Below are positions 1-9,301 of a DNA stretch of 51,371 bases, in pieces. Within the stretch, counting starts at the first letter, position 1; each line of letters opens with the position of its first letter. Made by a program: the position numbers and the translations under genes. Below the pieces are notes generated by a model, which worked only from the letters and a program-made list of their open reading frames with translations, was not told the DNA's origin and made no database searches. Where the stretch lies: contig BAXV01000025.1 in the NCBI GenBank assembly GCA_001310715.1, forward strand, positions 1 to 51,371, given 5' to 3'. The DNA is from Pseudovibrio sp. JCM 19062 (GTDB lineage Bacteria > Pseudomonadota > Alphaproteobacteria > Rhizobiales > Stappiaceae).

Positions 1-275
1 ACGCAAATACTCTTAAGCGACTCATTGGTGCCCCCAAAATACGCTAGAGGATGACACGGCCAAAAAATTCAGACGTGATAGATAACTTGATACAACTAAT
101 CCTAGAACTGTTGTCTTTATAAATACTTGATTTTAAAACAGAAAAATAAACTGGGCGTTAGTCGGAAATGACAGGGCGGCGGGCGCAAATTTCTCAAGTG
201 CAAGGGGGTAAAACCTGCAAGTCTTGCGAAACAGTCAATGTTTCTAAGGGGCGCTCACTAAGAATCAGAAAGTCT

Positions 276-873
276 CTACCGGTGCTCAACACCTCTGAGA
301 ACGAGCTTGATAACGCCAACGCATTCTTTGCGCTGAATGTCATAGGCTCATGCTGTAGAGTTGAGGAAAGCGAAACTTCATCGTGGCTGCATGAATGTGT
401 CGCGCCACCTGACTCACTTCCCGCAAATCAAACTCTTCTGCCAAATTGCCAGAATGCAGGATCGTGTGCATCGGTTGGCGCACCAGCCGGAACAGCTCTT
501 CAAAGTCTTCCGGACGCTTCTGCTCCAGCACCCGCAGGCAATCCGCAAGACCGCGGTTGTGTTCCAGAAGCCGATAGGTCTCCTCAAATTCCATCAAAAG
601 AAACTTGCTGAGCCGAGCGGAGGCGCTGGCGTTGGTATCAGTCGCCGTTTCAAGGCGTGCTACCAGTTTCGCAACTTCTGCCGCAACAACGGCGCAAACA
701 AGGTCTAGCTTGCTTGGGTAAAAGTTATAGATGTGCGCCATGGAAATCCCTGAGGCATCCGCAATCTCGCTGACCGAGGTCTTTTTGTAACCTTGGGACA
801 GGAAAGCATCTCGGGCGGCGCTGAGTAGGTCAGCCGCACGGCCCTTTGCCGTTAGGATTTCTGCGATGAACAT
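276..873 (-). CDS. TetR/AcrR family transcriptional regulator (one frameshift)
   Basis: Predicted DNA-binding repressor. The N-terminal helix-turn-helix lies at about residues 30-58 (T-S-V-S-E-I-A-D-A-S-G-I-S, then Y-N-F-Y-P-S-K), the standard TetR recognition region; the rest is the variable ligand-binding domain. The open frame stops at 340, but one frame over the C-terminus continues as R-K-E-C-V-G-V-I-K-L-V-L-R-G-V-E-H-R and ends at 276, which is the usual last helix of AefR-like TetR proteins. One extra base near 345 would explain the break. Repaired length is about 198 residues, normal for the family. It is divergent from the AhpD-like gene at 1084, and two perfect palindromes lie in the shared intergenic region, so control of that neighbour is the natural inference. 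The ligand is unknown. Confidence 0.85.
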
Positions 874-990
874 TTTAGTTCCTGTTGCTGAAAAAAATAG
901 AAGTTTATTCAGTAATCATAGCTGAGTAGAAAATGCAATGGGCCTCCCGTCACATTAACAAGCCAATTAGGTAGAAACACCAATAATCTT

Positions 991-1007
991 AATGCGCTTA
1001 GCGCATT
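991..1007. promoter_or_regulatory. Perfect palindrome in the TetR/AhpD divergent promoter region
   Basis: AATGCGC and GCGCATT form a perfect 7-bp inverted repeat around a TTA centre. It lies between the divergent TetR gene and the AhpD-like gene, where a TetR dimer would be expected to bind. Regulatory role is inferred from position and symmetry only. Confidence 0.5.
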
Positions 1008-1050
1008 GCTTTTGACTTTTGTCATTGTTGGACCTTGGTGCAATGTTATC

Positions 1051-1066
1051 ATTAGTAATAACTAAT
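1051..1066. promoter_or_regulatory. Second palindrome, adjacent to the AhpD-like gene start
   Basis: ATTAGT and ACTAAT form a perfect 6-bp inverted repeat separated by AATA. It ends 7 bp before a good ribosome binding site (AAGGAG, 1071-1076) and the ATG at 1084, so a bound protein would block expression of the downstream gene. It could be an operator for the divergent TetR regulator. Confidence 0.5.
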
Positions 1067-1083
1067 ATAAAAGGAGCTGAAGC

Positions 1084-1436
1084 ATGGCTGTAGAAAACTG
1101 GCAAGAATTCCTGAAACAAACCGACGGTCGCCTCGCTGAACTTCGCCAGGCATTTCTGGCGTCATGAAGGGGTTCGGCGAGGTCGCAAAAAATGCGATTG
1201 GAGCTGGCGCTCTGGATGCAAAAACTAAAGAACTAATTGCACTCTCGATCGGCGTCGCTGCACGCTGCGATGCCTGCCTGGGCTATCACGCAAAAGCCTG
1301 CATTAAGTATGGAGCGACACGCGAAGAAGTAAATGAAGCACTTGGTGTTGCTGTTTATATGGGCGGTGGCCCTTCCCTAATGTATGCAGCAGAAGCGCTG
1401 AGCGCATTTGATGCTCTTTCCGAGGAAGCGAAGTAA
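1084..1436 (+). CDS. Carboxymuconolactone decarboxylase / AhpD-like alkylhydroperoxidase family protein (one frameshift)
   Basis: Small CMD-domain protein of about 117 residues. Its core is the AhpD-type redox motif C62-x-x-C65 followed by H69 (C-D-A-C-L-G-Y-H), the pattern of peroxidase-like members in which the cysteine pair acts as a thiol reductant. The ATG at 1084 has AAGGAG seven bases upstream. The first 24 residues are in one frame; near 1153 a lost C shifts the rest, and restoring it gives A-F-P-G-V-M-K-G-F-G, as in related proteins. It is divergent from a TetR regulator and preceded by palindromes, so it is probably induced by a small molecule or oxidative stress. Substrate is not deducible. 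Confidence 0.85.
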
Positions 1437-1572
1437 GGCACCGCGCATCTTCACAGGACCTCCCTGTTTTCCTAAGGCTTGGAGAGCAAACTGCTCGAGT
1501 GCACTTGCCCTGAATTGCGTTCAAGGGTAAGTGCAACGAGGAGAAGCCTCTTAGATTTCAGGTTAGACAATT

Positions 1573-2399
1573 TTGGTCGGTGCACCTTCACAAGTTGGTT
1601 CAGATAATTCCTCTGTTTTTCTGGAGCTGGAAAAAAGCTTTCGTGATTTGGAAAAACAGAGCAACCTGCGTGTTCTGCACGCGGGCGATCTTTCGCACCT
1701 ATACCTGAACAAAAAGACTGAGGCCTACTACGCCAACTGCCGGTTCATCTACATCCGGTCAATCGAGTACTACCTCTCCCTTTTTCCAGCAGATGAAACG
1801 GTAGAGGTTGATGTCACCGTCCCCGCAAACGTGTCAGGCTGGGATTTGAAGAAGACCCTCATTGCTCTTCTAAAAGGCAACCCTGAGCCACTCGACTGGG
1901 TTCAGTTGAAAGACCCGTATGCAGGTTATGAAGAATTTCCGAAATCTTTGATTTCCTTCGCCCTTGAGCATTGCGACCCAATCCGCTTCGCCCTCTATCA
2001 TTACAACCGACTGGAACGTCAGAAACACAGATTTGACGGAGCAGCGCTCAGCGAGATCGTACCTGAGCGTCTCTATGATCTCATCCGGTCGTCGCTGGTG
2101 CTGCGCTGGTATAACCAGAACCGCTATCAGGCATTCCACCCTCTAGCCTGACAGAGATTGCTGAGGCAACGTTCATTCGTCCGGTTCTGCGTGGTGAGAT
2201 TGAAGAGTTGGTAGAGCGAAGCGAAGCTGGAATGATCAAGGACGTTGTGCGCCCGGCAGGTGCCATCAACGATTTGATCCTCTCGGAGCTGGAAGCTGGC
2301 CCTGCGCTGCTCGCCCGTCGCCGCAGGTCATTCACTAAAGAGACCGCCGCACAAGCGGACAGGTTTTTCCTCAAGTGGGCGGTGCACCCCAAAAACTAA
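1573..2399 (+). CDS. RlaP/YcgL-type predicted nucleotidyltransferase family protein with a degenerate active site (one frameshift)
   Basis: Resembles the DNA polymerase beta-like predicted nucleotidyltransferases of the RlaP family: the stretches C-R-F-I-Y-I-R-S-I-E-Y-Y-L, V-S-G-W-D-L-K-K and G-N-P-E-P-L-D-W-V-Q match its conserved core in order. Where active members carry G-S-R and then S-D-x-D before the R-F-I-Y segment, this protein reads D-L-S-H-L-Y and A-Y-Y-A-N, so the metal-binding aspartates appear absent without any frame problem at that point. A lost C near 2135 breaks the frame; the repaired protein is about 275 residues. The start is uncertain: no in-frame ATG exists, the first possible codon is TTG at 1573, and no well-spaced ribosome binding site is visible. 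Function unknown. Confidence 0.65.
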
Positions 2400-2472
2400 G
2401 GGGCTCACAAGAGCTTTTGTTTACTTCTGTCGCCAACAGAGCCGCAGAAATCGCGGAACTGCGCCAGTTTGC

Positions 2473-2498
2473 GTGAGAAAGGTCTTAACCTTTCTCAC
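2473..2498. terminator. Bidirectional hairpin between convergent genes
   Basis: Perfect 11-bp stem (GTGAGAAAGGT and its complement) with a CTTA loop. It lies between the plus-strand nucleotidyltransferase-like gene and the minus-strand MAPEG gene, which converge here. No long T run follows on either side, so termination is inferred from position. Confidence 0.55.
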
Positions 2499-2541
2499 AA
2501 TACCTTGAAATCGCGGGGATTATAGCCTCCAGCGCATACTG

Positions 2542-2919
2542 TTATGACCACGCCGGTGACGTGAACAGCGCAACCGTACAAATCAACCCGATGAACCAGA
2601 CAGTGGACCGCAGAGAGGCGCGATCAAGCCAGTAGCAAGCGATGAACAGCAAGCGCATTGCGATGAACAGGCCGCACAGTCTTTCGATCCAGTCAGGATC
2701 ACCGCCATAAGCAAGAGCGATGAGAACAGACACAGCGTAAAGAGGAAAAGCTTCGAGGCCATTCACCTCAGCGGAGCGCGCGCGCAAGCGAAATCCCTCT
2801 TTCCAATACTTTGGATCTCTTGGGTTTGAATTGTTGAAGTCACGAGAAAATTTGGCAGGAAGGACGGATAGCCATGGCATCAGGCCGGCAATCAGTATTG
2901 TCCAGAGAGGAAACGACAT
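2542..2919 (-). CDS. MAPEG family membrane protein
   Basis: Intact 125-residue integral membrane protein with about four hydrophobic segments, near residues 3-22, 55-70, 80-98 and 103-122. The pattern (M-P-W-L near the start, F-x-L-R-A-R-S-A-E-x-N-G-L-E-A-F-P in the middle, Y-W-L-D-R-A-S-L-R-S-x-V-W near the end) is typical of bacterial MAPEG proteins, relatives of microsomal glutathione transferase and eicosanoid enzymes. The ATG at 2919 is preferred over the longer frame because GGAG precedes it and the first membrane segment begins at once. The bacterial role of this subgroup is undefined; no metabolic link with the neighbours is evident. Confidence 0.85.
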   Translation of the reverse strand: MSFPLWTILIAGLMPWLSVLPAKFSRDFNNSNPRDPKYWKEGFRLRARSAEVNGLEAFPLYAVSVLIALAYGGDPDWIERLCGLFIAMRLLFIACYWLDRASLRSTVWFIGLICTVALFTSPAWS

Positions 2920-3180
2920 TGTGTATGCTCCAAATAAAATCAGAAAAATCCGGGTCTTTATACAGCGATCAGCTGGAAAGTGAATTGAGTTCACTTAGAT
3001 CTGACTTCGCCAGTGCAGTTTATTCTGCATTTGGGCGTTGCTCATTCCCAAACCACCGCAATTATTTGCAGCGCACCGTTTGAGTGTCATCGAACCGAAG
3101 AAAAAGAGCACTATGAAGTGCAAGAACCGCGTGACACCAAATGATTGGACCTTGTCCTGCGCTCCAATGGAGGCGTGCCT

Positions 3181-3613
3181 ATGATTAAGGCGAATGTACT
3201 GTTTGTTTGCGTAGATAATTCATTTCTGAGTTTGGCGGCAGAAGCCTATTTCAATCAAACCGCATTGGGTGGGCTGCGGGCCTTCTCCGGCGGGCCTATG
3301 CCGCGTGATGAGATGGTTTCTCTCACAAAAAAAGGTTCTTTTTGCCCATGGAATGGAGGAGGGGGGGCTTCATCCCAAATCCTGGTCGATTTTTGCTCTC
3401 CCACAAGCACCTCAACCGGATTACATAGTAAGCCTTCAGAAAAGTGTGCTTCTCGACAAGCAACCAGTATGGCCCGGCAGTCCGATGAAGATGAACTGGG
3501 ACATCTGGCTAGATGAAACCAGGCCTCAAAACATAAAAGAAGCGACGGATGCCTTCCATAAGATCAGAGAATCTATAGACTTGGCGCTCTCCTCGAAGAT
3601 TTTTTTCAAGTGA
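3181..3613 (+). CDS. Low-molecular-weight phosphatase / ArsC-like protein with incomplete active site (one frameshift)
   Basis: The start V-L-F-V-C-V-D-N-S and the later P-D-Y-I-V-S-L strand resemble the LMW protein tyrosine phosphatase/arsenate reductase fold, and the length (about 144 residues) fits. Active members have C-x5-R-S; here the loop reads C-V-D-N-S-F-L-S, so the phosphate-binding Arg is replaced by Leu. ATG at 3181 is chosen because GGAGG lies seven bases upstream. An extra A in the A run near 3330 splits the frame; removing it gives S-L-T-K-K-V-L-F-A-H-G-M-E-E-G-G. Likely a non-catalytic or redirected family member. No ars operon surrounds it. Confidence 0.6.
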
Positions 3614-3829
3614 TTCTCTGAATTGGCGTGCAGCTTGCTAAAGTTTTCAGCGCCAATGCTTTGTCAGGGATTGCTAAATTTTAGCATATTTATCCATGGA
3701 AACATGAGTTTTCGTGGGAAACTTAATTTTTTTTGAGTGGTAAACCTTCCACCTGCCTTCTTTTGGGGGCAGTTTCTTAAGGTCTTTATGGTTAATACGC
3801 CTTATTCACAAGGCTGGGATGACACCACT

Positions 3830-4365
3830 ATGAATCGTAGTACGACGATTGCATTTGTTTCTGTAGTTGCACTCTTCACAATAGCGTGCCAACGGACGAC
3901 GTATACCCGTAGCTACGTCTCTCCGTTGCCTGCTTCCCCGATCTCACCAATCGCGGGTCAGACTCTTTCTCCAATACCTGGTCAGCCAGGCTCTGAGGGT
4001 CAGATTCTGGTTGATGGTCAGGATGCAAACGCTAACTCGCGGGTTGTATCCGCTCCTCCTGCTCCAGACGTGAACGCAACAGGCGGCTCTCTTGGGCGTA
4101 CTGACTTGCTTGGTGGCTGGAGCGTCTCTTCTGGCGGCGACAACTGTAGCTCTTCATGACGCTGACCCAATGGAGTGGCGGCTACCGCGCGAACACCCGC
4201 GGCTGTAGCGACGCAACTCTCTCTCAGATCTCCGCTTGGAATCTGAATGGCAATCAGGTCGAGTTGAAAGACGCTGGCGGCGGAAATGTTGCGACCCTTT
4301 CTGGTAGCGGAACCAACTTCTCCGGCCAGACAACGAACGGCGCTCCAATCAACGTCGCTCGCTAA
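3830..4365 (+). CDS. Omp19-like outer membrane lipoprotein, AprI/Inh protease-inhibitor domain (one frameshift)
   Basis: Lipoprotein precursor with a signal peptide ending at F-T-I-A-C20, a lipobox with Gln at +2, which favours sorting to the outer membrane. A Pro/Gly/Ser-rich linker (about 25-85) leads to a beta-barrel domain with L-L-G-G-W-S-V and a C-terminus (E-L-K-D-A-G-G-G-N-V-A-T-L, then F-S-G-Q-T-T-N-G-A-P-I) very like Brucella Omp19 and the Inh metalloprotease inhibitors. A lost C near 4154 breaks the frame between the conserved Cys (D-N-C) and the F-M-T-L strand. The ATG at 3830 is chosen because it places the lipobox correctly; an in-frame ATG lies at 3788. Omp19 is known to inhibit host proteases; that role here is inference. 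Confidence 0.8.
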
Positions 4366-4552
4366 TCATCATTTGATGATCCTATAGGTTTCAAGGCGTT
4401 GCGCTCTAACTGAGTGCAGCGGTTTTTGTGTTTGATCAAGAGCGCGTAGATTTTGACCTGATATGACGCATAGGCTTTACGAATAAGCTATTGTACTTGC
4501 GTCTGGGTAGTTCTCTCCTTTATGCCATGGGCAAATATGCCTATCAGATCTG

Positions 4553-5752
4553 GTGAGTTGCCCGCCAAAATTCAGCTTAAGGAATGTGCGCCCCGTGCTT
4601 GAGAATACGTCTAACCTAACAACCGTCCTTGCCAACTACGAAGCAATGGTCGCGCGTGGCGATCTGGAAGCAGATCCTGCGCAGATTCAGGTGGCAAAAT
4701 CTCTGGATGCTTTGACTGAGCAAATGGCAAAGCGAAAGCCGGAAGAGAAGAAGGGGCTGCTGGGGCGCCTGTTTCACAAGAACAAAGACGAGCCCGAGGA
4801 TATCAAGGGCCTGTATGTCTGGGGCTCCGTAGGTCGCGGAAAAACCATGCTCATGGACCTGTTCTATGACCTGAGCCCCGAGCCAAAGAAACACCGCTCT
4901 CATTTCCATGAATTTATGGAGGAGATCCATGATCGGATCTTCATGGTTCGCAAACAGATCAGTGCAGGGGCGATCAAGGACCGCGATCCGATCATCCCGA
5001 TTGCCGAAGAGATTGCCAGTAAAACGCGACTTCTCTGCTTTGACGAATTCACCGTTACCGACATTGCAGATGCCATGCTGCTTGGACGCCTTTTTGGCAA
5101 GCTATTTGAGGCTGGTGTTATCCTCGTGTGCACCTCAAATGTGGTGCCGGATGAGCTTTATAAGAACGGACTGAATAGAAATCATATTCTTCCATTCATC
5201 CGTTCCTTGAGTGAGCGAATGAACGTTCTGCACCTGGATGCACCCACTGATTATCGGCTAGAGAAGCTCTCGGGCTCAGATACCTATCTCGTGCCAGCAG
5301 ATGCTGAAAGCCTTCAGCAAATGGAGAAGCTCTGGTCCAGCATGACTTATGGCCTTCAGTGCCACCTCGTTGAATTGGAAAATAAAGGCCGGAAAATCCC
5401 TGTAAGCCGTACTTGCAGTGCGATTGCGTGGTTCACATTTCAGGAATTGTGTTGCACGCCTCTGGGCTCCTCCGATTACCTACGTATTGCACATGCTTTC
5501 AACACAGTTTTCCTCGAGGGTGTACCAACGCTGGACTACAGGCGCCGTAATGAAGCAAAGCGGTTTATCAATCTGATCGATACGCTCTACGACAATCACG
5601 TGCGGTTGGTGATTCAGGCTGCTGCAGAGCCGCAGGAACTGTACATCGCGTCATCCGGAACGGAGGCATTTGAGTTTGATCGGACTGCATCGCGGTTGAT
5701 CGAAATGCGCTCGGAAGATTACTTGATGGCCGAGTCGAATGCCCAAAACTGA
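4553..5752 (+). CDS. zapE: Cell division protein ZapE (AFG1-like ATPase)
   Basis: Intact 399-residue P-loop ATPase of the AFG1/ZapE family. Walker A is G-S-V-G-R-G-K-T at 91-98, Walker B is L-L-C-F-D-E-F at about 160-166, and the family segments F-H-E-F-M and C-T-S-N are present. ZapE associates with FtsZ in E. coli, while mitochondrial AFG1 acts in inner-membrane protein quality control. Translation would start at GTG 4553; a later GTG at 4592 is possible. The gene directly precedes mdh, the usual arrangement in Hyphomicrobiales, but 190 bp and a hairpin separate them, so mdh probably has its own promoter. Confidence 0.9.
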   Translation: MSCPPKFSLRNVRPVLENTSNLTTVLANYEAMVARGDLEADPAQIQVAKSLDALTEQMAKRKPEEKKGLLGRLFHKNKDEPEDIKGLYVWGSVGRGKTMLMDLFYDLSPEPKKHRSHFHEFMEEIHDRIFMVRKQISAGAIKDRDPIIPIAEEIASKTRLLCFDEFTVTDIADAMLLGRLFGKLFEAGVILVCTSNVVPDELYKNGLNRNHILPFIRSLSERMNVLHLDAPTDYRLEKLSGSDTYLVPADAESLQQMEKLWSSMTYGLQCHLVELENKGRKIPVSRTCSAIAWFTFQELCCTPLGSSDYLRIAHAFNTVFLEGVPTLDYRRRNEAKRFINLIDTLYDNHVRLVIQAAAEPQELYIASSGTEAFEFDRTASRLIEMRSEDYLMAESNAQN

Positions 5753-5807
5753 AAAAAAATTAAATTTTTTCACAAATGACGTATTGAGAGCTTATCCAAA
5801 CAGCTAA

Positions 5808-6904
<1,097 letters not shown>

Positions 6905-6928
6905 GTCAGGCAAGCTTTGATCTGAAAA

Positions 6929-6955
6929 GGCTGGCAGTACGAAGCATTGCCAGCC
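6929..6955. other. Intercistronic hairpin mdh-sucC
   Basis: GGCTGGCA and TGCCAGCC form a perfect 8-bp stem with an 11-base loop in the 93-bp gap between mdh and sucC. No T run follows on the plus strand, so an mRNA-stabilising or processing hairpin is more likely than a strong terminator. Confidence 0.5.
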
Positions 6956-6997
6956 TAGCTTCCTGCTCCGGCAGGGCCCTTATATTGGGAAGTGCAG

Positions 6998-8197
6998 ATG
7001 AACATTCATGAGTATCAGGCTAAAGCAGTCCTGAAAGAATACGGCGCACCGGTTGCTGAAGGTGTTGCAATTTTCTCCGCAGACGAAGCAAAGGCTGCGG
7101 CAGATAAACTTCCTGGCCCGCTTTGGGTTGTGAAGTCTCAGATCCACGCTGGTGGCCGTGGTAAAGGTAAGTTCAAGGAACTTGGCCCTGATGCAAAGGG
7201 CGGCGTTCGCCTCTCCTTCACCAAGGACGAAGTTGAAGCCAACGCGAAAGACATGTTGGGCAACACCTTGGTCACCGCACAGACCGGTGACGCAGGTAAA
7301 GTTGTAAACCGTCTCTACATCGAAGACGGCGCAGACATCGACCGCGAATTGTACCTCTCCCTTCTGGTAGACCGCACCTGTGGTCAGGTTGCTTTCGTAG
7401 CATCCACTGAAGGCGGCATGGACATCGAAGAAGTTGCTCACGCAACTCCTGAAAAGATCCTCACCCTGCCAATCAACTCATTGGAAGGCGTGACCGAAGA
7501 AAAAGCTGCTACGCTTTGTGACACCCTCAAGCTCGAAGGTGAAGCACGCGAAGACGGCATGAAGCTGTTCCCGATCCTCTACAAAGCATTTGTAGAAAAG
7601 GATATGGCGCTTCTCGAAATCAACCCGCTGATCGTCATGGAAAACGGTCGTCTGCGCGTTCTGGATGCAAAAGTATCCTTCGACGGCAACGCACTGTTCC
7701 GCCATGAAGACATTGTTGCTCTGCGCGATAAAACCGAAGAAGACGAAAAAGAGATCGAAGCTTCCAAGCACGACCTCGCTTACGTTGCTCTCGACGGTAA
7801 CATCGGCTGCATGGTGAACGGTGCTGGTCTGGCAATGGCGACCATGGACATCATCAAGCTCTACGGTGCTGAGCCTGCAAACTTCCTCGACGTTGGCGGC
7901 GGCGCTACCAAAGAGAAAGTAACCTCTGCGTTCAAGATCATCACGTCCGATCCAAACGTACAGGGCATTCTCGTCAACATCTTCGGCGGCATCATGCGCT
8001 GTGACGTTATCGCAGAAGGCGTGCTGGCTGCTGTTAAAGAAGTTGGCCTGCAGGTTCCACTCGTTGTGCGTCTCGAAGGCACCAACGTTGAGCTTGGCAA
8101 ACAGATCATCAACGAGAGCGGCATGAACGTAATTCCTGCTGACGATCTCGACGACGCAGCTCAGAAAATCGTAGCTGCTGTGAAGGAGGTCGCATAA
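6998..8197 (+). CDS. sucC: Succinyl-CoA synthetase (ADP-forming) beta subunit
   Basis: Intact 399-residue ATP-grasp subunit that makes ATP or GTP from succinyl-CoA together with SucD. The N-terminus M-N-I-H-E-Y-Q-A-K is canonical, so ATG 6998 is preferred over the in-frame GTG six bases earlier. The ATP-grasp loop G-G-R-G-K-G-K lies near residue 50, E-I-N-P-L near 208 and the C-terminal ligase domain with N-I-F-G-G-I near 325. Its TAA overlaps the sucD ATG by one base, and the sucD ribosome binding site (AAGGAGG) is inside the sucC 3' end, so the subunits are translationally coupled. Confidence 0.97.
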   Translation: MNIHEYQAKAVLKEYGAPVAEGVAIFSADEAKAAADKLPGPLWVVKSQIHAGGRGKGKFKELGPDAKGGVRLSFTKDEVEANAKDMLGNTLVTAQTGDAGKVVNRLYIEDGADIDRELYLSLLVDRTCGQVAFVASTEGGMDIEEVAHATPEKILTLPINSLEGVTEEKAATLCDTLKLEGEAREDGMKLFPILYKAFVEKDMALLEINPLIVMENGRLRVLDAKVSFDGNALFRHEDIVALRDKTEEDEKEIEASKHDLAYVALDGNIGCMVNGAGLAMATMDIIKLYGAEPANFLDVGGGATKEKVTSAFKIITSDPNVQGILVNIFGGIMRCDVIAEGVLAAVKEVGLQVPLVVRLEGTNVELGKQIINESGMNVIPADDLDDAAQKIVAAVKEVA

Positions 8198-9119
8198 TGT
8201 CCATCCTCGTAGATAAAAACACCAAAGTCATCGTGCAGGGTCTGACCGGTAAAACCGGTACCTTCCACACTGAACAGGCACTCGCATACTACGGCACCAA
8301 GATGGTTGCTGGCGTGCACCCTAAAAAGGGCGGCGAAACCTGGTCCAGCGGCATTGAAGGTGCAGCAGAACTTCCAATCTTCGCTTCTGTGAAAGAAGCA
8401 AAAGCGGAAACCGGTGCAAACGCTTCTGTAGTTTATGTTCCACCAGCAGGTGCAGCAGCTGCAATCATCGAAGCGATCGACGCAGAAATCCCGCTCATCG
8501 TTTGTATCACCGAGGGCATCCCGGTTGCAGACATGGTGAAGGTGAAAGCGCGCCTCGATAATTCCAACAGCCGTCTGCTTGGCCCGAACTGCCCAGGCGT
8601 TCTGACCCCTGAAGAATGTAAAATCGGCATCATGCCGGGTTCCATCTTCAAAAAGGGTAATGTTGGTATCGTGTCCCGCTCTGGTACGCTGACCTATGAA
8701 GCCGTGTTCCAGACCTCTCAGGAAGGCCTCGGCCAGACCACTGCTGTTGGTATTGGTGGTGACCCTGTGAAGGTACTGAGTTCATCGATATGCTGGACCT
8801 GTTCCTGGATGATCCAGAAACTGAATCCATCATCATGATCGGTGAGATCGGTGGCTCTGCAGAAGAAGAAGCTGCTGAATGGCTCAAAGAGCAGGCTGCA
8901 AAGGGTCGCAAAAAGCCAATGGTTGGCTTCATTGCAGGCCGTACAGCGCCTCCAGGCCGCACCATGGGTCACGCAGGTGCTGTGATCTCCGGCGGTAAAG
9001 GCGGAGCTGAAGACAAGATTGCAGCAATGGAAGACGCGGGTATCCGTGTATCTCCATCCCCTGCTAAGCTCGGCAAGACACTTGTTGCTCTTCTGGAAGA
9101 ATTGAAACAAGGCGCATAA
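8197..9119 (+). CDS. sucD: Succinyl-CoA synthetase alpha subunit (one frameshift)
   Basis: CoA-binding and phosphohistidine-bearing partner of SucC, about 307 residues. The N-terminal CoA-binding domain has [13 protein letters not shown] near residue 14 and G-P-N-C-P-G near 130. The active-site His lies in [10 protein letters not shown] in the C-terminal domain. One A is missing near 8772: restoring it gives [12 protein letters not shown], joining the two open frames. It starts within the sucC stop codon. Confidence 0.96.
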
Positions 9120-9158
9120 TGCTTACGCCTCCTACACTATTTGGGGGCATACTAGATC

Positions 9159-9189
9159 GACTGTCGGTGAATCGTTTTCACCGGCAGTC
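9159..9189. other. Strong intercistronic hairpin sucD-sucA
   Basis: GACTGTCGGTGAA pairs with TTCACCGGCAGTC over 13 positions with one G-U wobble and a five-base loop. It lies in the 182-bp gap between sucD and sucA. No T run follows, so it may set differential stability or processing between the SCS and OGDH messages. Confidence 0.55.
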
Positions 9190-9301
9190 TTGAACAGGCA
9201 GTAAGTCCCCAGACTTGCTGTCAGTCGCGGGACCCAAGGGTATGCGGTGTAAAGCACCCGCCCAAAGAAAGTAGGGCGGACCAAAAGTCCGCTTAAAAAC
9301 G

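Noticed and set aside
168..611. 147-residue plus-strand frame at the left end
   Set aside because: Antisense to the TetR gene and its repaired C-terminus; low-complexity Pro/Ala translation with no motif.
4372..4387. Terminator after the Omp19-like gene
   Set aside because: ATCATCA-TT-TGATGAT is symmetric but AT-rich with a two-base loop and no T run.
5752..5784. Terminator after zapE
   Set aside because: The A-rich/T-rich inverted repeat is almost purely A-T and would be a weak hairpin; not strong enough to list as a terminator.
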